The position numbers and the translations under genes are program-made. This document shows, piece after piece, positions 55,706 through 63,775 of a stretch of DNA of 64,000 nucleotides; the first letter of the stretch is position 1, and every line of letters begins with the position of its first letter. The notes beneath the pieces were generated by a model, which saw only the letters and a program-made list of their open reading frames with translations, had not been told where the DNA came from and searched no databases. Where the stretch lies: the NCBI RefSeq assembly GCF_003065605.1, contig NZ_CP026952.1, positions 3,653,742-3,717,741 of the forward strand, in the 5' to 3' direction. This DNA comes from Aeromicrobium chenweiae (GTDB taxonomy: Bacteria; Actinomycetota; Actinomycetes; Propionibacteriales; Nocardioidaceae).

Positions 55706-57274
55706 ATGAGCGAGAGGCGACCAGTGGCCTCCGGCGACGTCCTCGCTCGGCGCTACGAGCTGCAGGACCTGGTGACCGAGCGACTCGGCTCGACCACGTG
55801 GCGGGCCCACGACCAGGTGCTCAACCGCAACGTCGGCATCGAGATGATCTCGAGCAGCGACGACCGCGCCGACCACTTCCTGGCCGCGGCCCGCGAGTCC
55901 ACGGCCGTCACCGATCCACGGTTCCTGCGCGTGCTCGACCTGATCGAGGACGACCAGGGCCACCACCTCGTGGTGCGCGAGTGGGCGCGCGCCTTCGGCC
56001 TGCACCAGGTGCTCGCCCAGTCCCCCCTGCCCAACCGTCGGGCGGCCACGGTGGTCGCCGAGGTGGCCGAGGCCATCGCGCACGCCCACGAGCACGGCGT
56101 CTATCACCGCCGCCTCACCCCCCGCCAGGTGCTGCTCAAGCAGTCCGGGGCGGTGCGGGTCGTGGGCCTGGGGGTGGCCACCGCGCTGGCGCCGGCCGGT
56201 CGGCAGGACACCCTCGCCGACCTGCAGGAGTACGAGCAGCTGGACGTCCAGGCGCTGGGCAAGCTGTTGTACGCGTCCGTCACGAGCCGCTGGCCCGGCG
56301 CCGACGTGGACGGCCTGACCGCGGCGCCGACCGAGCACGGGCGGCTCCTGCGGCCGCGCCAGGTGCGCGCGGGCGTCTCACGTGACATCGACACGATCGC
56401 CGATCGCATCCTCGGCACCCCACCGCGCCACCACCAGACCCGGCTGCGCACGGCCGGGTCGATCGCTCGCACGCTGCGGCTCTCGGGCGAGGACGACGAC
56501 CTGGTGGACGACCAGCCGAGCCTCGTCGGGCTGTCGTCACCGGACCTGCTGCGCCTCGACCCGGTCATCGTCCCGGAGGGTCCCCCGCCGGGGCTGGAAC
56601 CGCCGCGGCGACGCCCCAAGGCGTACGAGCCGGCGCCGCCGACCACGCTCGAGCGCGGACGGGCCCGGGCCAGACGGGCCGCCAAGGGTGATCGGGGACT
56701 GGTGCTGCTGGGCGTCGTGGGCGCCCTGGTGCTGATGTCCCTGATCGGGGTCCTGGTGAGCCGGTCCAAGGACGATGCGTCCGGCCCGGTCGACTCCACG
56801 TCCCCCGTGCGGGTGCTGCCCGTGCAACGCGTCGTCGACTTCGACCCGTTGGGCGAGGACGGGCGGGAGAACCGCGACCAGACCCCGTTGATCGTGGACG
56901 GCAAGGCGTCGACGGGCTGGCGGACGTCCACGTACTTCGGCAACCCGAGACTCGGTGGCCTGAAGGACGGTGTCGGTGTCGTCCTGGATCTCGGCGGGCC
57001 CCGCGAGGTGACGTCGCTGCGCCTCCGGCTGGCCGGGGACCCGACGGACCTCGCGATCTACACCGCGACCGACGACACGCGCCGTGCGCCGACGACACGC
57101 CGGGGCCTGACGCAGGTCGCGACGCTCGACGGAGCGGCCACGGACGCGAGCATCTCGCTGCCGCCGGACACCGTCACGCGCTACATCGTGGTGTGGCTCA
57201 GGTCGCTCCCGGAGATCGCTCCGGGCGAGTTCCGCGGCGGGATCCAGGACGTCGTCGTGCGCGGCCGCTCCTGA
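55706..57274 (+). CDS. MurJ-associated membrane pseudokinase
   Basis: The 522-residue protein has a serine/threonine-kinase-like domain (residues about 14-260). The catalytic residues are lost: the VAIK lysine position reads VGIE (Glu46), HRD reads HRR (134-136) and DFG reads GLG (154-156). A Pro-rich linker, one membrane helix (331-351) and an extracellular discoidin-like beta domain ([28 protein letters not shown]) follow. This is the architecture fused to the end of MurJ in mycobacteria, where the phosphorylated pseudokinase binds an FHA protein to restrain wall synthesis. It likely acts in trans on MurJ here. The start is ATG 55706 or GTG 55703. Confidence 0.85.
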   Translation: MSERRPVASGDVLARRYELQDLVTERLGSTTWRAHDQVLNRNVGIEMISSSDDRADHFLAAARESTAVTDPRFLRVLDLIEDDQGHHLVVREWARAFGLHQVLAQSPLPNRRAATVVAEVAEAIAHAHEHGVYHRRLTPRQVLLKQSGAVRVVGLGVATALAPAGRQDTLADLQEYEQLDVQALGKLLYASVTSRWPGADVDGLTAAPTEHGRLLRPRQVRAGVSRDIDTIADRILGTPPRHHQTRLRTAGSIARTLRLSGEDDDLVDDQPSLVGLSSPDLLRLDPVIVPEGPPPGLEPPRRRPKAYEPAPPTTLERGRARARRAAKGDRGLVLLGVVGALVLMSLIGVLVSRSKDDASGPVDSTSPVRVLPVQRVVDFDPLGEDGRENRDQTPLIVDGKASTGWRTSTYFGNPRLGGLKDGVGVVLDLGGPREVTSLRLRLAGDPTDLAIYTATDDTRRAPTTRRGLTQVATLDGAATDASISLPPDTVTRYIVVWLRSLPEIAPGEFRGGIQDVVVRGRS

Positions 57275-57294
57275 CGGTGTCATCGGGGCCGGCC

Positions 57295-57322
57295 GGGAAT
57301 GTCCAGCACCTACGATGGGTTG
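57295..57322 (+). promoter_or_regulatory. SigR/SigH-type promoter of trxB-trxA
   Basis: GGGAAT (57295-57300) and GTTG (57319-57322) are separated by 18 bases, matching the GGAAT-N18/19-GTT promoter of thiol-stress sigma factors SigR/SigH. It lies 29 bases before trxB, a classical target, so disulfide stress should induce the thioredoxin system. Confidence 0.82.
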
Positions 57323-57351
57323 AGACAACTACCAACGTCAAAAGGCATTTC

Positions 57352-58335
57352 ATGACCGACAACGTCCGTAACTTGATCATCATCGGCTCCGGCCCCTCGG
57401 GCTACACGTCCGCGATCTACGCCGCCCGTGCCAACCTCGAGCCGCTCGTCTTCGAGGGCTCGGTCACGGCGGGCGGTGCCCTGATGAACACGACCGACGT
57501 GGAGAACTTCCCGGGCTACCCCGACGGCATCATGGGCCCCGACCTCATGGACAAGCTGCGCGCCCAGGCCGAGCGCTTCGGCGCCGAGCTGGTGTCCGAC
57601 GACGTCACGGCGGTCGACCTGACCGGCGACATCAAGACCGTCACCCTCGGCGACGGCAGCACGTACCGGGCACGCGCGATCGTCCTGGCCATGGGCTCGG
57701 GCTACCGCAAGCTCGGCATCGAGGGCGAGGACCGGCTGTCCGGCCACGGTGTCTCGTGGTGTGCCACCTGTGACGGCTTCTTCTTCCGCGAGCAGAACAT
57801 CGTGGTCGTGGGCGGCGGCGACTCCGCGCTGGAGGAGGCCAACTTCCTGACCCGCTTCGCGTCCAAGGTCACCCTGGTGCACCGGCGCGACGAGCTCCGC
57901 GGCTCCAAGATCATGCAGGACCGCACGCTGGCCAACGACAAGATCGACATCGCGTGGAACTCCGAGGTCGCCGAGCTCATCGGTGACGACAAGCTCGAGG
58001 CCCTGACCCTGCGCGACACGGTCACCGGCGAGACCCGTCGTCTCGACGCGACCGGACTGTTCATCGCGATCGGTCACGATCCTCGCTCGGAGCTGCTGAC
58101 CGGCCAGGTCGACCTCGACGACGAGGGCTACGTGCTCGTCCAGCCCGGTTCGACCGCGACCAACATACCCGGCGTGTTCGCTGCCGGTGACCTGGTCGAC
58201 CACACGTACCGTCAGGCGATCACCGCCGCCGGCACCGGCTGCTCCGCGGCTCTGGACGCCGAGCGGTACCTCGCCGACCGCGACTCCGCCGGTGAGCCGG
58301 CCACTGACGTGGCCATGGCTCAGTGGGCGGAATAA
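57352..58335 (+). CDS. trxB: thioredoxin reductase
   Basis: The 327-residue flavoenzyme has the FAD motif [18 protein letters not shown], the redox pair Cys137/Cys140 in WCATCDG, the NADPH motif [15 protein letters not shown] and the FAD-contact [23 protein letters not shown]. It reduces thioredoxin with NADPH. A SigR-type promoter precedes it and trxA follows 48 bases downstream. Confidence 0.96.
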   Translation: MTDNVRNLIIIGSGPSGYTSAIYAARANLEPLVFEGSVTAGGALMNTTDVENFPGYPDGIMGPDLMDKLRAQAERFGAELVSDDVTAVDLTGDIKTVTLGDGSTYRARAIVLAMGSGYRKLGIEGEDRLSGHGVSWCATCDGFFFREQNIVVVGGGDSALEEANFLTRFASKVTLVHRRDELRGSKIMQDRTLANDKIDIAWNSEVAELIGDDKLEALTLRDTVTGETRRLDATGLFIAIGHDPRSELLTGQVDLDDEGYVLVQPGSTATNIPGVFAAGDLVDHTYRQAITAAGTGCSAALDAERYLADRDSAGEPATDVAMAQWAE

Positions 58336-58383
58336 CCGTCGCTCCCACCTGTTCAACTGATCACAGACTTCTAGGAGATCACC

Positions 58384-58716
58384 ATGGCTGAATCCACCCT
58401 TGCCGCCGTCACCGACGCGAACTTCGACGAGCTCGTCCTCAAGGCCGACGGACCCGTCCTCGTCGACTTCTGGGCCAGCTGGTGTGCCCCGTGCCGTCAG
58501 CTCGCGCCGATCCTCGAGGAGATCGCCACCGAGAAGGGCGAGAAGCTCACGATCCTCAAGATGGATGCCGATGCCAACCCGGTCACGCCCGCGCAGTTCC
58601 GCGTGACCGGCCTGCCGACGATGAACCTGTACTACAAGGGTGAGGTCGTCCGGTCGATCGTCGGTGTCCGTCCCAAGAGCGCGATCCTCAAGGAGCTCGA
58701 GGAGCACACCGCGTAG
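58384..58716 (+). CDS. trxA: thioredoxin
   Basis: The 110-residue protein has the thioredoxin fold with active site WCAPC (Cys34 and Cys37), VLVDFWASW before it, and the cis-proline in TGLPTMNLY. It is the disulfide-reducing partner of TrxB. An AGGAGA ribosome site precedes the ATG and a strong terminator follows. Confidence 0.96.
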   Translation: MAESTLAAVTDANFDELVLKADGPVLVDFWASWCAPCRQLAPILEEIATEKGEKLTILKMDADANPVTPAQFRVTGLPTMNLYYKGEVVRSIVGVRPKSAILKELEEHTA

Positions 58717-58734
58717 CTCGCGACAGCAACGAAC

Positions 58735-58770
58735 AAGCCCGGCTCACCTCACGGTGGGCCGGGCTTCTTC
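58735..58770 (+). terminator. rho-independent terminator after trxA
   Basis: AAGCCCGGC (58735-58743) pairs perfectly with GCCGGGCTT (58758-58766), followed by CTTC. It ends the trxB-trxA transcript. The remaining gap to parB (to 58942) holds no gene; mycobacteria have the cwlM gene at this place. Confidence 0.9.
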
Positions 58771-58918
58771 ATGTCGTCATGTACCCAAAGCGCTTTGTCG
58801 ACTTTTGTGGACCGCCCCCGTCGATCGGATTCCCAGCAGAACCTGGTGATCCGGCGCCTCGCACAGCGAGCGGTGTGGGTGAGGCGTGGGATTTCTGTGA
58901 GAGGCGGCGGCCGCCAAC

Positions 58919-58944
58919 AAGACGATTTATCGACTTGTCGTCTT
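58919..58944 (-). terminator. possible terminator at the end of parB
   Basis: On the minus strand AAGACGA and TCGTCTT form a 7-bp stem around a 12-base loop. The stem starts in the parB stop codon and is followed by GTTGG. The stem is modest, so this is tentative. Confidence 0.4.
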
Positions 58945-59833
58945 ATCGCTTTGTCGGGTCCATCATGTCGACGATGCGCTCCAGGTCCTCCAGGGTGGCG
59001 AACTCGACCGTGATCTTGCCCTTGGACCGGCCGAGGTCGACCTTGACCCGCGTGTCGAACCGCTCGGACAGACGGCCCGCCAGGTCGGCCAGTCGGGGTG
59101 CCGACACCTTGGGGGCCTGGCGCGACGCCGAGCGCTTGGTGTCGTCGGCTCCGACCGTGACGATCTCCTCCAGGGCGCGGACCGAGAGTCCCTCGGCGAC
59201 CACCCGGGTGGCGAGCCGGTCCTGGATCTCCGGGTTCGACACGCTGACGAGGGCGCGGGCATGTCCCGCGGACAGCACGCCGGCCGCCACCCGTCGCTGC
59301 ACCGTCGGCGTGAGCTTCAGCAGCCGCAGCGTGTTGCTGATCTGGGGGCGCGACCGGCCGATGCGGTCCGCGAGCTCCTCGTGCGTGCAGCCGAAGTCCT
59401 CCAGGAGCTGCTGGTACGCAGACGCCTCTTCCAGCGGGTTCAGCTGCGAGCGATGCAGGTTCTCCAGGAGGGCGTCGCGCAGCAGGTCCTCGTCCGAGGT
59501 GTCGCGGACGATCGCGCCGATCGTCTCCAGACCCGCCTTGCCGGTCGCGCGCCAGCGGCGCTCGCCCATGATCAGCTCGTAGCGGTCCTTGGCAACCTCA
59601 CGCACGACGACCGGCTGGAGCAGGCCCACCTCCTTGATGGAGTGGACCAGTTCGGCCATGTGGTCCTCGTCGAACACCTGGCGGGGCTGACGCGGGTTGG
59701 GCACGATCTGGTCGAGCGGGATCTCCGCGAAGCGAGCCCCCTCGATCTCCTTCAGGCCGGTGGCCTGGGCCTCGGCGGAGCTGGAGGGGATGAGGGACTC
59801 GAGTCCGCGACCCAGTCCACGGCGTGTGCTCAT
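58943..59833 (-). CDS. parB: chromosome-partitioning protein ParB
   Basis: The 296-residue protein starts [18 protein letters not shown]. It has the CTPase/N-engagement motifs ([61 protein letters not shown]), a helix-turn-helix ([20 protein letters not shown]) that binds parS, and a C-terminal dimer domain. It clamps and spreads on DNA from parS and loads SMC. Its ATG overlaps the parA stop (ATGA). Confidence 0.96.
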   Translation of the reverse strand: MSTRRGLGRGLESLIPSSSAEAQATGLKEIEGARFAEIPLDQIVPNPRQPRQVFDEDHMAELVHSIKEVGLLQPVVVREVAKDRYELIMGERRWRATGKAGLETIGAIVRDTSDEDLLRDALLENLHRSQLNPLEEASAYQQLLEDFGCTHEELADRIGRSRPQISNTLRLLKLTPTVQRRVAAGVLSAGHARALVSVSNPEIQDRLATRVVAEGLSVRALEEIVTVGADDTKRSASRQAPKVSAPRLADLAGRLSERFDTRVKVDLGRSKGKITVEFATLEDLERIVDMMDPTKR

Positions 59834-60801
59834 CGTGCCTTCGTTCCGGCTGCCGCGATTTCCCGGGCGGCCTCGAGATAGGACAGGGCGCCCGAGGACG
59901 TGCTGTCGTACGTGATGACGGACTGCTGGTAGCTCGGTGCCTCGGAGATGCGCACCGATCGGGGGATCGGCGTGCTGATGACGATGTCGCCGAAGTGCGA
60001 GCGCACCTCCTGGGCGACACCCGCTGACAACCGCGTCCTGCCGTCGTACATGGTCAGCAGGATCGTCGTGATCTCCAGCTTGGGGTTCAGGTGTGAACGG
60101 ATCAGCTCGATGTTGCGGACGAGCTGGCCGAGACCCTCCAGCGCGTAGTACTCGCACTGGATCGGGATCAGCACCTCACGGCCGGCCACCATCGCGTTGA
60201 CGGTGAGCAGGCCGAGCGACGGCGGGCAGTCGATGAGCACGTAGTCGATCCGGTCCCCCGCCTGCTCCCGGTCGCGGAGGTAGGACTGCAGCGCGCGGTC
60301 CAGCCGCGACTCGCGGGCGACCAGTGACACGAGCTCGATCTCGGCGCCGGCGAGGTCGATCGTCGCCGGCAGCACCGTGAGCCCCGGGATGTCGGGGCAC
60401 GGCTTGACGAGGTCGTCGAGGTCGGTGCCCTCGACGATCGCCTCGTACACGCCGGGCGTTCCCTCGCTGTGAGGGATGTTCAGCGCGGTGGAGGCGTTTC
60501 CCTGCGGATCCAGGTCGACGACCAGGACGCGCAGCCCCTTCTGGGCGAGAGCCGCGGCGACGTTCACCGTGGTCGTCGTCTTGCCGACGCCGCCCTTCTG
60601 GTTCGCCACCACGAAGACCCGCGTCTGGAGTGGGCGGTCGAAGGTCGACACGGCCGTCGCGCGGCGCAGGAGCGAGACATGCTCCTGCGCGGCCGCCGCC
60701 AGGGGCGTCGACTCGTCGTTGGACGGTACCGGGACGCTGTAGGACGAGGCCGCGGTCGGAGCGCCGGAGCGGTGGTCCGCTCGGCGGGGCTGTTCGCTCA
60801 T
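59830..60801 (-). CDS. parA: chromosome-partitioning ATPase ParA
   Basis: The 323-residue protein has a long, Ala/Ser-rich N-terminal extension of about 50 residues. A deviant Walker A ATPase follows ([54 protein letters not shown]). It drives ParB-parS complexes across the nucleoid. I chose ATG 60801 with AAGGGGGA upstream; longer in-frame extensions would read through parS and rsmG. A perfect parS site lies 16 bases before the start. Confidence 0.95.
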   Translation of the reverse strand: MSEQPRRADHRSGAPTAASSYSVPVPSNDESTPLAAAAQEHVSLLRRATAVSTFDRPLQTRVFVVANQKGGVGKTTTTVNVAAALAQKGLRVLVVDLDPQGNASTALNIPHSEGTPGVYEAIVEGTDLDDLVKPCPDIPGLTVLPATIDLAGAEIELVSLVARESRLDRALQSYLRDREQAGDRIDYVLIDCPPSLGLLTVNAMVAGREVLIPIQCEYYALEGLGQLVRNIELIRSHLNPKLEITTILLTMYDGRTRLSAGVAQEVRSHFGDIVISTPIPRSVRISEAPSYQQSVITYDSTSSGALSYLEAAREIAAAGTKAR

Positions 60802-60816
60802 GCTGTCCCCCTTGCT

Positions 60817-60832
60817 GGTTTCACGTGAAACA
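60817..60832. promoter_or_regulatory. parS: parS site 1 (parA upstream)
   Basis: GGTTTCACGTGAAACA contains the perfect 14-bp parS palindrome GTTTCACGTGAAAC. It lies in the 35-base gap between rsmG and parA. ParB binding here nucleates the segregation complex and may also repress parAB. Confidence 0.95.
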
Positions 60833-60836
60833 TCGC

Positions 60837-61466
60837 TCACTTGCTGACCTCGACGACGGTTGTGGGCACGTCGCCATTGTCGTACGACGTGACCACGATA
60901 GACGTCGCGCCGAGCCGGTGAAGCGTCGCCGTCGCCGACGCCACCTCGTCCGCGGCCGAGCGACCCTTCATCGCCAGCAACACACCGCCGGGGCGGACCA
61001 GCGGCATGCACCAGCGTCCCAACTTGTCGAGACCTGCGACGGCGCGGGCGGTCACCACGTCGTAGGTGGTGTGCACCTCCTCGGCGCGCGCCCGCAGCAC
61101 CTCGACATTGTCGAGGCCGAGCTTCTCCACGGCCTCCTCCAGGAAGCTCGTCCGGCGCAGCAGCGGCTCGATGAGGGTCATCTGGATGTCCGTACGCGCG
61201 ATGGCCCACACCAGCCCGGGTAGGCCGGCACCGGTGCCCACGTCGGCGACCGTGGCGTCCTGCGGCAGGCGTGGGACGACGACCGCGGAGTTCATGATGT
61301 GCCGGTCCCAGATGCGGGGAACCTCCCGCGGGCCGATCAGCCCCCGGACCACGCCGTCCGTCGCGAGGAGCTCGGCATACTGCTCCGCCAGCTCGAGCCG
61401 GGAAGCAAACACCCCCGCCGCGTGCGGCGGGGGTGTTTCACGTGAAACATCGGGAGTCTCCGACAT
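60837..61466 (-). CDS. rsmG: 16S rRNA (guanine-N7) methyltransferase
   Basis: The 209-residue enzyme methylates G527 of 16S rRNA with S-adenosylmethionine. Motifs are RGLIGPREVPRIWDRHIMNSAVV, the SAM-binding loop VADVGTGAGLPGLVWAI, and VTARAVAGLDKL. It is origin-proximal, between khpB and parA. Codons 6-11 (DVSRET) are a perfect parS, and the following codons for TPPPHAAGVF form a 15-bp perfect hairpin. A GTG inside that hairpin is a possible shorter start, but family alignment from memory supports 61466. Confidence 0.93.
   Translation of the reverse strand: MSETPDVSRETPPPHAAGVFASRLELAEQYAELLATDGVVRGLIGPREVPRIWDRHIMNSAVVVPRLPQDATVADVGTGAGLPGLVWAIARTDIQMTLIEPLLRRTSFLEEAVEKLGLDNVEVLRARAEEVHTTYDVVTARAVAGLDKLGRWCMPLVRPGGVLLAMKGRSAADEVASATATLHRLGATSIVVTSYDNGDVPTTVVEVSK
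61407..61438 (-). other. perfect 15-bp hairpin inside the 5' end of rsmG
   Basis: AAACACCCCCGCCGC (61407-61421) and GCGGCGGGGGTGTTT (61424-61438) are perfectly complementary with a two-base loop. The right arm overlaps the parS site by five bases. In rsmG mRNA this would be a very stable structure within codons about 10-20. Confidence 0.92.
61434..61449. promoter_or_regulatory. parS: parS site 2 (within rsmG coding sequence)
   Basis: TGTTTCACGTGAAACA is a perfect 16-bp parS palindrome lying in codons 6-11 of rsmG. With site 1 it makes a pair 617 bases apart close to the origin. Confidence 0.95.
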
Positions 61467-61474
61467 CGGCGAAC

Positions 61475-61978
61475 TTACTCCCCAACCTCGTCGGCGACGG
61501 CGGCCGTCTCAGCGGCGGCTCCGTGCACGACGACGTAGCGGTGCGGCTCGGCCCCGTCGGACGAGCTCGCGAGCCCGGCTGCAGCCACCGCGTCGTGGAC
61601 GACCTTGCGCTCGAACGGGTTCATCGGGTCCAGCGACACCGAGGCCTCCCCGGCGTTGACCTTGTCGATCGCCTCGCCGGCGACCGCCACGAGCTCGGCC
61701 TTGCGTGCGGCACGGTAGCCCGCGACGTCGAGCATCAGGCGGCTACGCTCGCCCGTCTCGCGGTACACGGCCAGGCGGGTCAGCTCCTGCAGCGCGTCCA
61801 GCACCTCGCCGTCACGCCCCACCAGGTGGTCCAGGTTGCCGCCCACGACGGCGACCGCGGCCCGGTCTCCGTCGACATCCATGTCGATGTCGCCGTCGAG
61901 GTCGGCGATGTCGAGCAGCCCCTCCAGGAAGTCGGCGGCGATGTCGCCCTCGTTCTCGAGCTTCGAAGCGTCACTCAT
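61475..61978 (-). CDS. khpB: KhpB/Jag-type KH-R3H RNA-binding protein
   Basis: The 167-residue protein has an acidic N-terminal region (FLEGLLDIADLDGDIDMDVDGDRAAVAVVGGNLDHLVGRDGEVLDALQELTRLAV), which is the KH domain. A C-terminal R3H domain follows (LDPMNPFERKVVHDAVAAAGLASSSDGAEPHRYVVV). The Jag-N extension of Firmicutes is absent. It binds RNA and partners with KhpA; in several bacteria it influences cell division and wall synthesis. It overlaps the yidC stop (ATGA). Confidence 0.92.
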   Translation of the reverse strand: MSDASKLENEGDIAADFLEGLLDIADLDGDIDMDVDGDRAAVAVVGGNLDHLVGRDGEVLDALQELTRLAVYRETGERSRLMLDVAGYRAARKAELVAVAGEAIDKVNAGEASVSLDPMNPFERKVVHDAVAAAGLASSSDGAEPHRYVVVHGAAAETAAVADEVGE

Positions 61979-63042
61979 GAGCGGCCTTTCTTCGGGTTCT
62001 TGTTCGACTGGGGCTTGGCGGTGATGTCCGGCTTCTTCTTCGGCTGCTTCGCCACCGGCTTCTGCGCGGCCGGCTTCTGGCCCGGGCCCTTCGCCGGCGG
62101 GGCCGGCTTCTTGCGCTGGCTGCGCGGCTGGTTCTTCGGCTGCGCGCGGGGCGCGGGCTTCGGCTGCTCGACCGCGATCTCCTTGAGCGGGTCCTCGGTG
62201 ACGGTCTTGCCGTGCTTCTTGTCGCGCGCCTGCTTGGCCGTGAACGCCGGCGTGCCGGGGGCGGGGTTGTTGCGGATGACGTAGAACTGCTGGCCCATGG
62301 TCCAGAAGTTCGAGGTGGTCCAGTAGAAGAGGACACCCAGCGGGAAGGCCACACCGCCGACGGCGAACACCACGGGCAGGATGTAGAGCAGCATCTTCTG
62401 CTGCTGGGCGTACTGCCCCGTCATGGCGTCGGCCGGCATGTTCTTGCTCATCAGCTGGCGCTGCGTCGTGAACTGCGTCGCGCACATGATGACGACCAGC
62501 GACATCGTCAGGATCTTCGTCTCGACCGCATCGCTCTTCAAGAAGGTGTCGGCAATCTGCGCCCCTAGCAGCTTTGCACCCTGCAACTGCTCGGCGTTCT
62601 CCGCCGTCATGAAGCCGCGGGCGCCCTCGGCACCGTTACGAGCGGCCTGGTCGATGACCCGGAACAACGCGAAGAAGATCGGCATCTGCAGTATCAGCGG
62701 CAAGCAAGAGGCGAACGGGTTCGTGCCCGTCTCCTTCCACAGCTTCATCTGCTCCTGGGTCAGTCGCTCACGGTCGTGCTTGTACTTCTGCTGGAGCGCC
62801 TTGATCTGCGGCTGGAGGAGCTGCATGTTGCGGCTCGACTTGATCTGCTTGACGAACAGCGGGATCAGCAAGGTGCGAATCGTCAAAGTCAGGCCGATGA
62901 TCGACAGGACCCACGTCCATCCAGAGTCACCGGACATCCCGAGGGCCTCGAACATCCGGTGCCATACCAGCAAGATGCCTGACACGGCGTAGTACAGCGG
63001 CGTCATGATGGCGCTGCCGATGTCGCCTAGGAAGCCGAACAT
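61975..63042 (-). CDS. yidC: membrane protein insertase YidC
   Basis: The 355-residue protein has the YidC/Oxa1 core: LLIPLFVKQIKSSRNMQLLQPQIKALQQKYKHDRERLTQEQMKLWKETGTNPFASCLPLILQMPIFFALFRVI, with later LPVVFAVGGVAFPLGVLFYWTTSNFWTMGQQ. A Lys/Pro-rich C-terminal tail of about 80 residues probably binds the ribosome. It inserts membrane proteins with or without Sec. ATG 63042 has a GAGGAGA ribosome site. It lies between yidD and khpB, overlapping both. Confidence 0.95.
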   Translation of the reverse strand: MFGFLGDIGSAIMTPLYYAVSGILLVWHRMFEALGMSGDSGWTWVLSIIGLTLTIRTLLIPLFVKQIKSSRNMQLLQPQIKALQQKYKHDRERLTQEQMKLWKETGTNPFASCLPLILQMPIFFALFRVIDQAARNGAEGARGFMTAENAEQLQGAKLLGAQIADTFLKSDAVETKILTMSLVVIMCATQFTTQRQLMSKNMPADAMTGQYAQQQKMLLYILPVVFAVGGVAFPLGVLFYWTTSNFWTMGQQFYVIRNNPAPGTPAFTAKQARDKKHGKTVTEDPLKEIAVEQPKPAPRAQPKNQPRSQRKKPAPPAKGPGQKPAAQKPVAKQPKKKPDITAKPQSNKNPKKGRS

Positions 63043-63269
63043 TCTTCTCCTCTGTGTGACTGCGGAACCGGGTCGTATCCGCCCGAGCTCCACGGGTGGC
63101 ATCGCAGGACGCGACGACCGGCGAGCCAGGTGCCGCGGATGGCACCATGAGTCTCCACGGCCTGCAAAGCGTAGGCCGAACAGGTCGGATGGTACTTGCA
63201 AACCTGGCCGTACAGGGGACTGATCGCGAAGCGATAGCCCTTCAGCAGCCAGATCAACAGGGTCTTCAT
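63027..63269 (-). CDS. yidD: membrane protein insertion efficiency factor YidD
   Basis: The 80-residue protein has the family signature MKTLLIWLLKGYRFAISPLYGQVCKYHPTCSAYALQAVETHG, with the conserved cysteines, and GRRVLRCHPWSSGGYDPVP. It helps YidC-dependent insertion at the membrane. The start at 63269 matches the family; its end overlaps the yidC start by 16 bases. Confidence 0.93.
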   Translation of the reverse strand: MKTLLIWLLKGYRFAISPLYGQVCKYHPTCSAYALQAVETHGAIRGTWLAGRRVLRCHPWSSGGYDPVPQSHRGEECSAS

Positions 63270-63282
63270 GGGTGCACAGTCC

Positions 63283-63633
63283 TCACCGGGCACCCGATCG
63301 CGCCAGTGCGGCGTCCAGGTGCTCGGCAAGAGTGGCCGAGTCGGTGCCGTGCGCTGCGGGGAGCGCCCGGACGACGACGCGCGAGCCGGCAGGCAGGACG
63401 CCCACTCGCTCGCGCATCAGGTGCCGCAACTGCCGCTTGACGCGGTTGCGGTCGACCGCCGAGCCCACTGCCTTGCTCACGACGAAACCGACGGACGTGT
63501 GTCCGTCGGTTCCTGGAACGCGTGACCTGGGCAGGACGTGGGTGACGAGGGTCGGCTGAACGCCTTTCGCGCCACGACGGATCGTGCGCCGAAAGTCCTC
63601 CCCGCTGCGCATGCGTTGACTGCGCGCGAGCAA
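63283..63633 (-). CDS. rnpA: ribonuclease P protein component
   Basis: The 116-residue basic protein helps the RNase P RNA process tRNA 5' ends. Motifs are RMRSGEDFRRTIRRGAKG, VGFVVSKAVGSAVDRNRVKRQLRHLMRERV, the last being the RNR signature. I chose TTG 63633 (reading MLARSQRMRSGEDF), which matches the usual family N-terminus. A GTG at 63678 would extend into rpmH. It lies four bases after the rpmH stop. Confidence 0.92.
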   Translation of the reverse strand: MLARSQRMRSGEDFRRTIRRGAKGVQPTLVTHVLPRSRVPGTDGHTSVGFVVSKAVGSAVDRNRVKRQLRHLMRERVGVLPAGSRVVVRALPAAHGTDSATLAEHLDAALARSGAR

Positions 63634-63637
63634 CGGC

Positions 63638-63775
63638 TCAGGCAGACAGCTTGGCGCGACCCTTGCGGCGGCGGTCACCGAGGATCGCGCGGCCGGCGCG
63701 GGTGCGCATGCGGAGACGGAAACCGTGCTTCTTGGCGCGGCGACGGTTGTTCGGCTGGAAGGTGCGCTTGCTCAC
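63638..63775 (-). CDS. rpmH: 50S ribosomal protein L34
   Basis: The 45-residue protein is canonical L34 ([22 protein letters not shown] then [20 protein letters not shown]). GTG 63775 has an AAGGACA ribosome site and gives the standard N-terminus. rpmH is the first gene of the leftward origin-proximal operon; dnaA normally lies divergently upstream. Confidence 0.96.
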   Translation of the reverse strand: MSKRTFQPNNRRRAKKHGFRLRMRTRAGRAILGDRRRKGRAKLSA

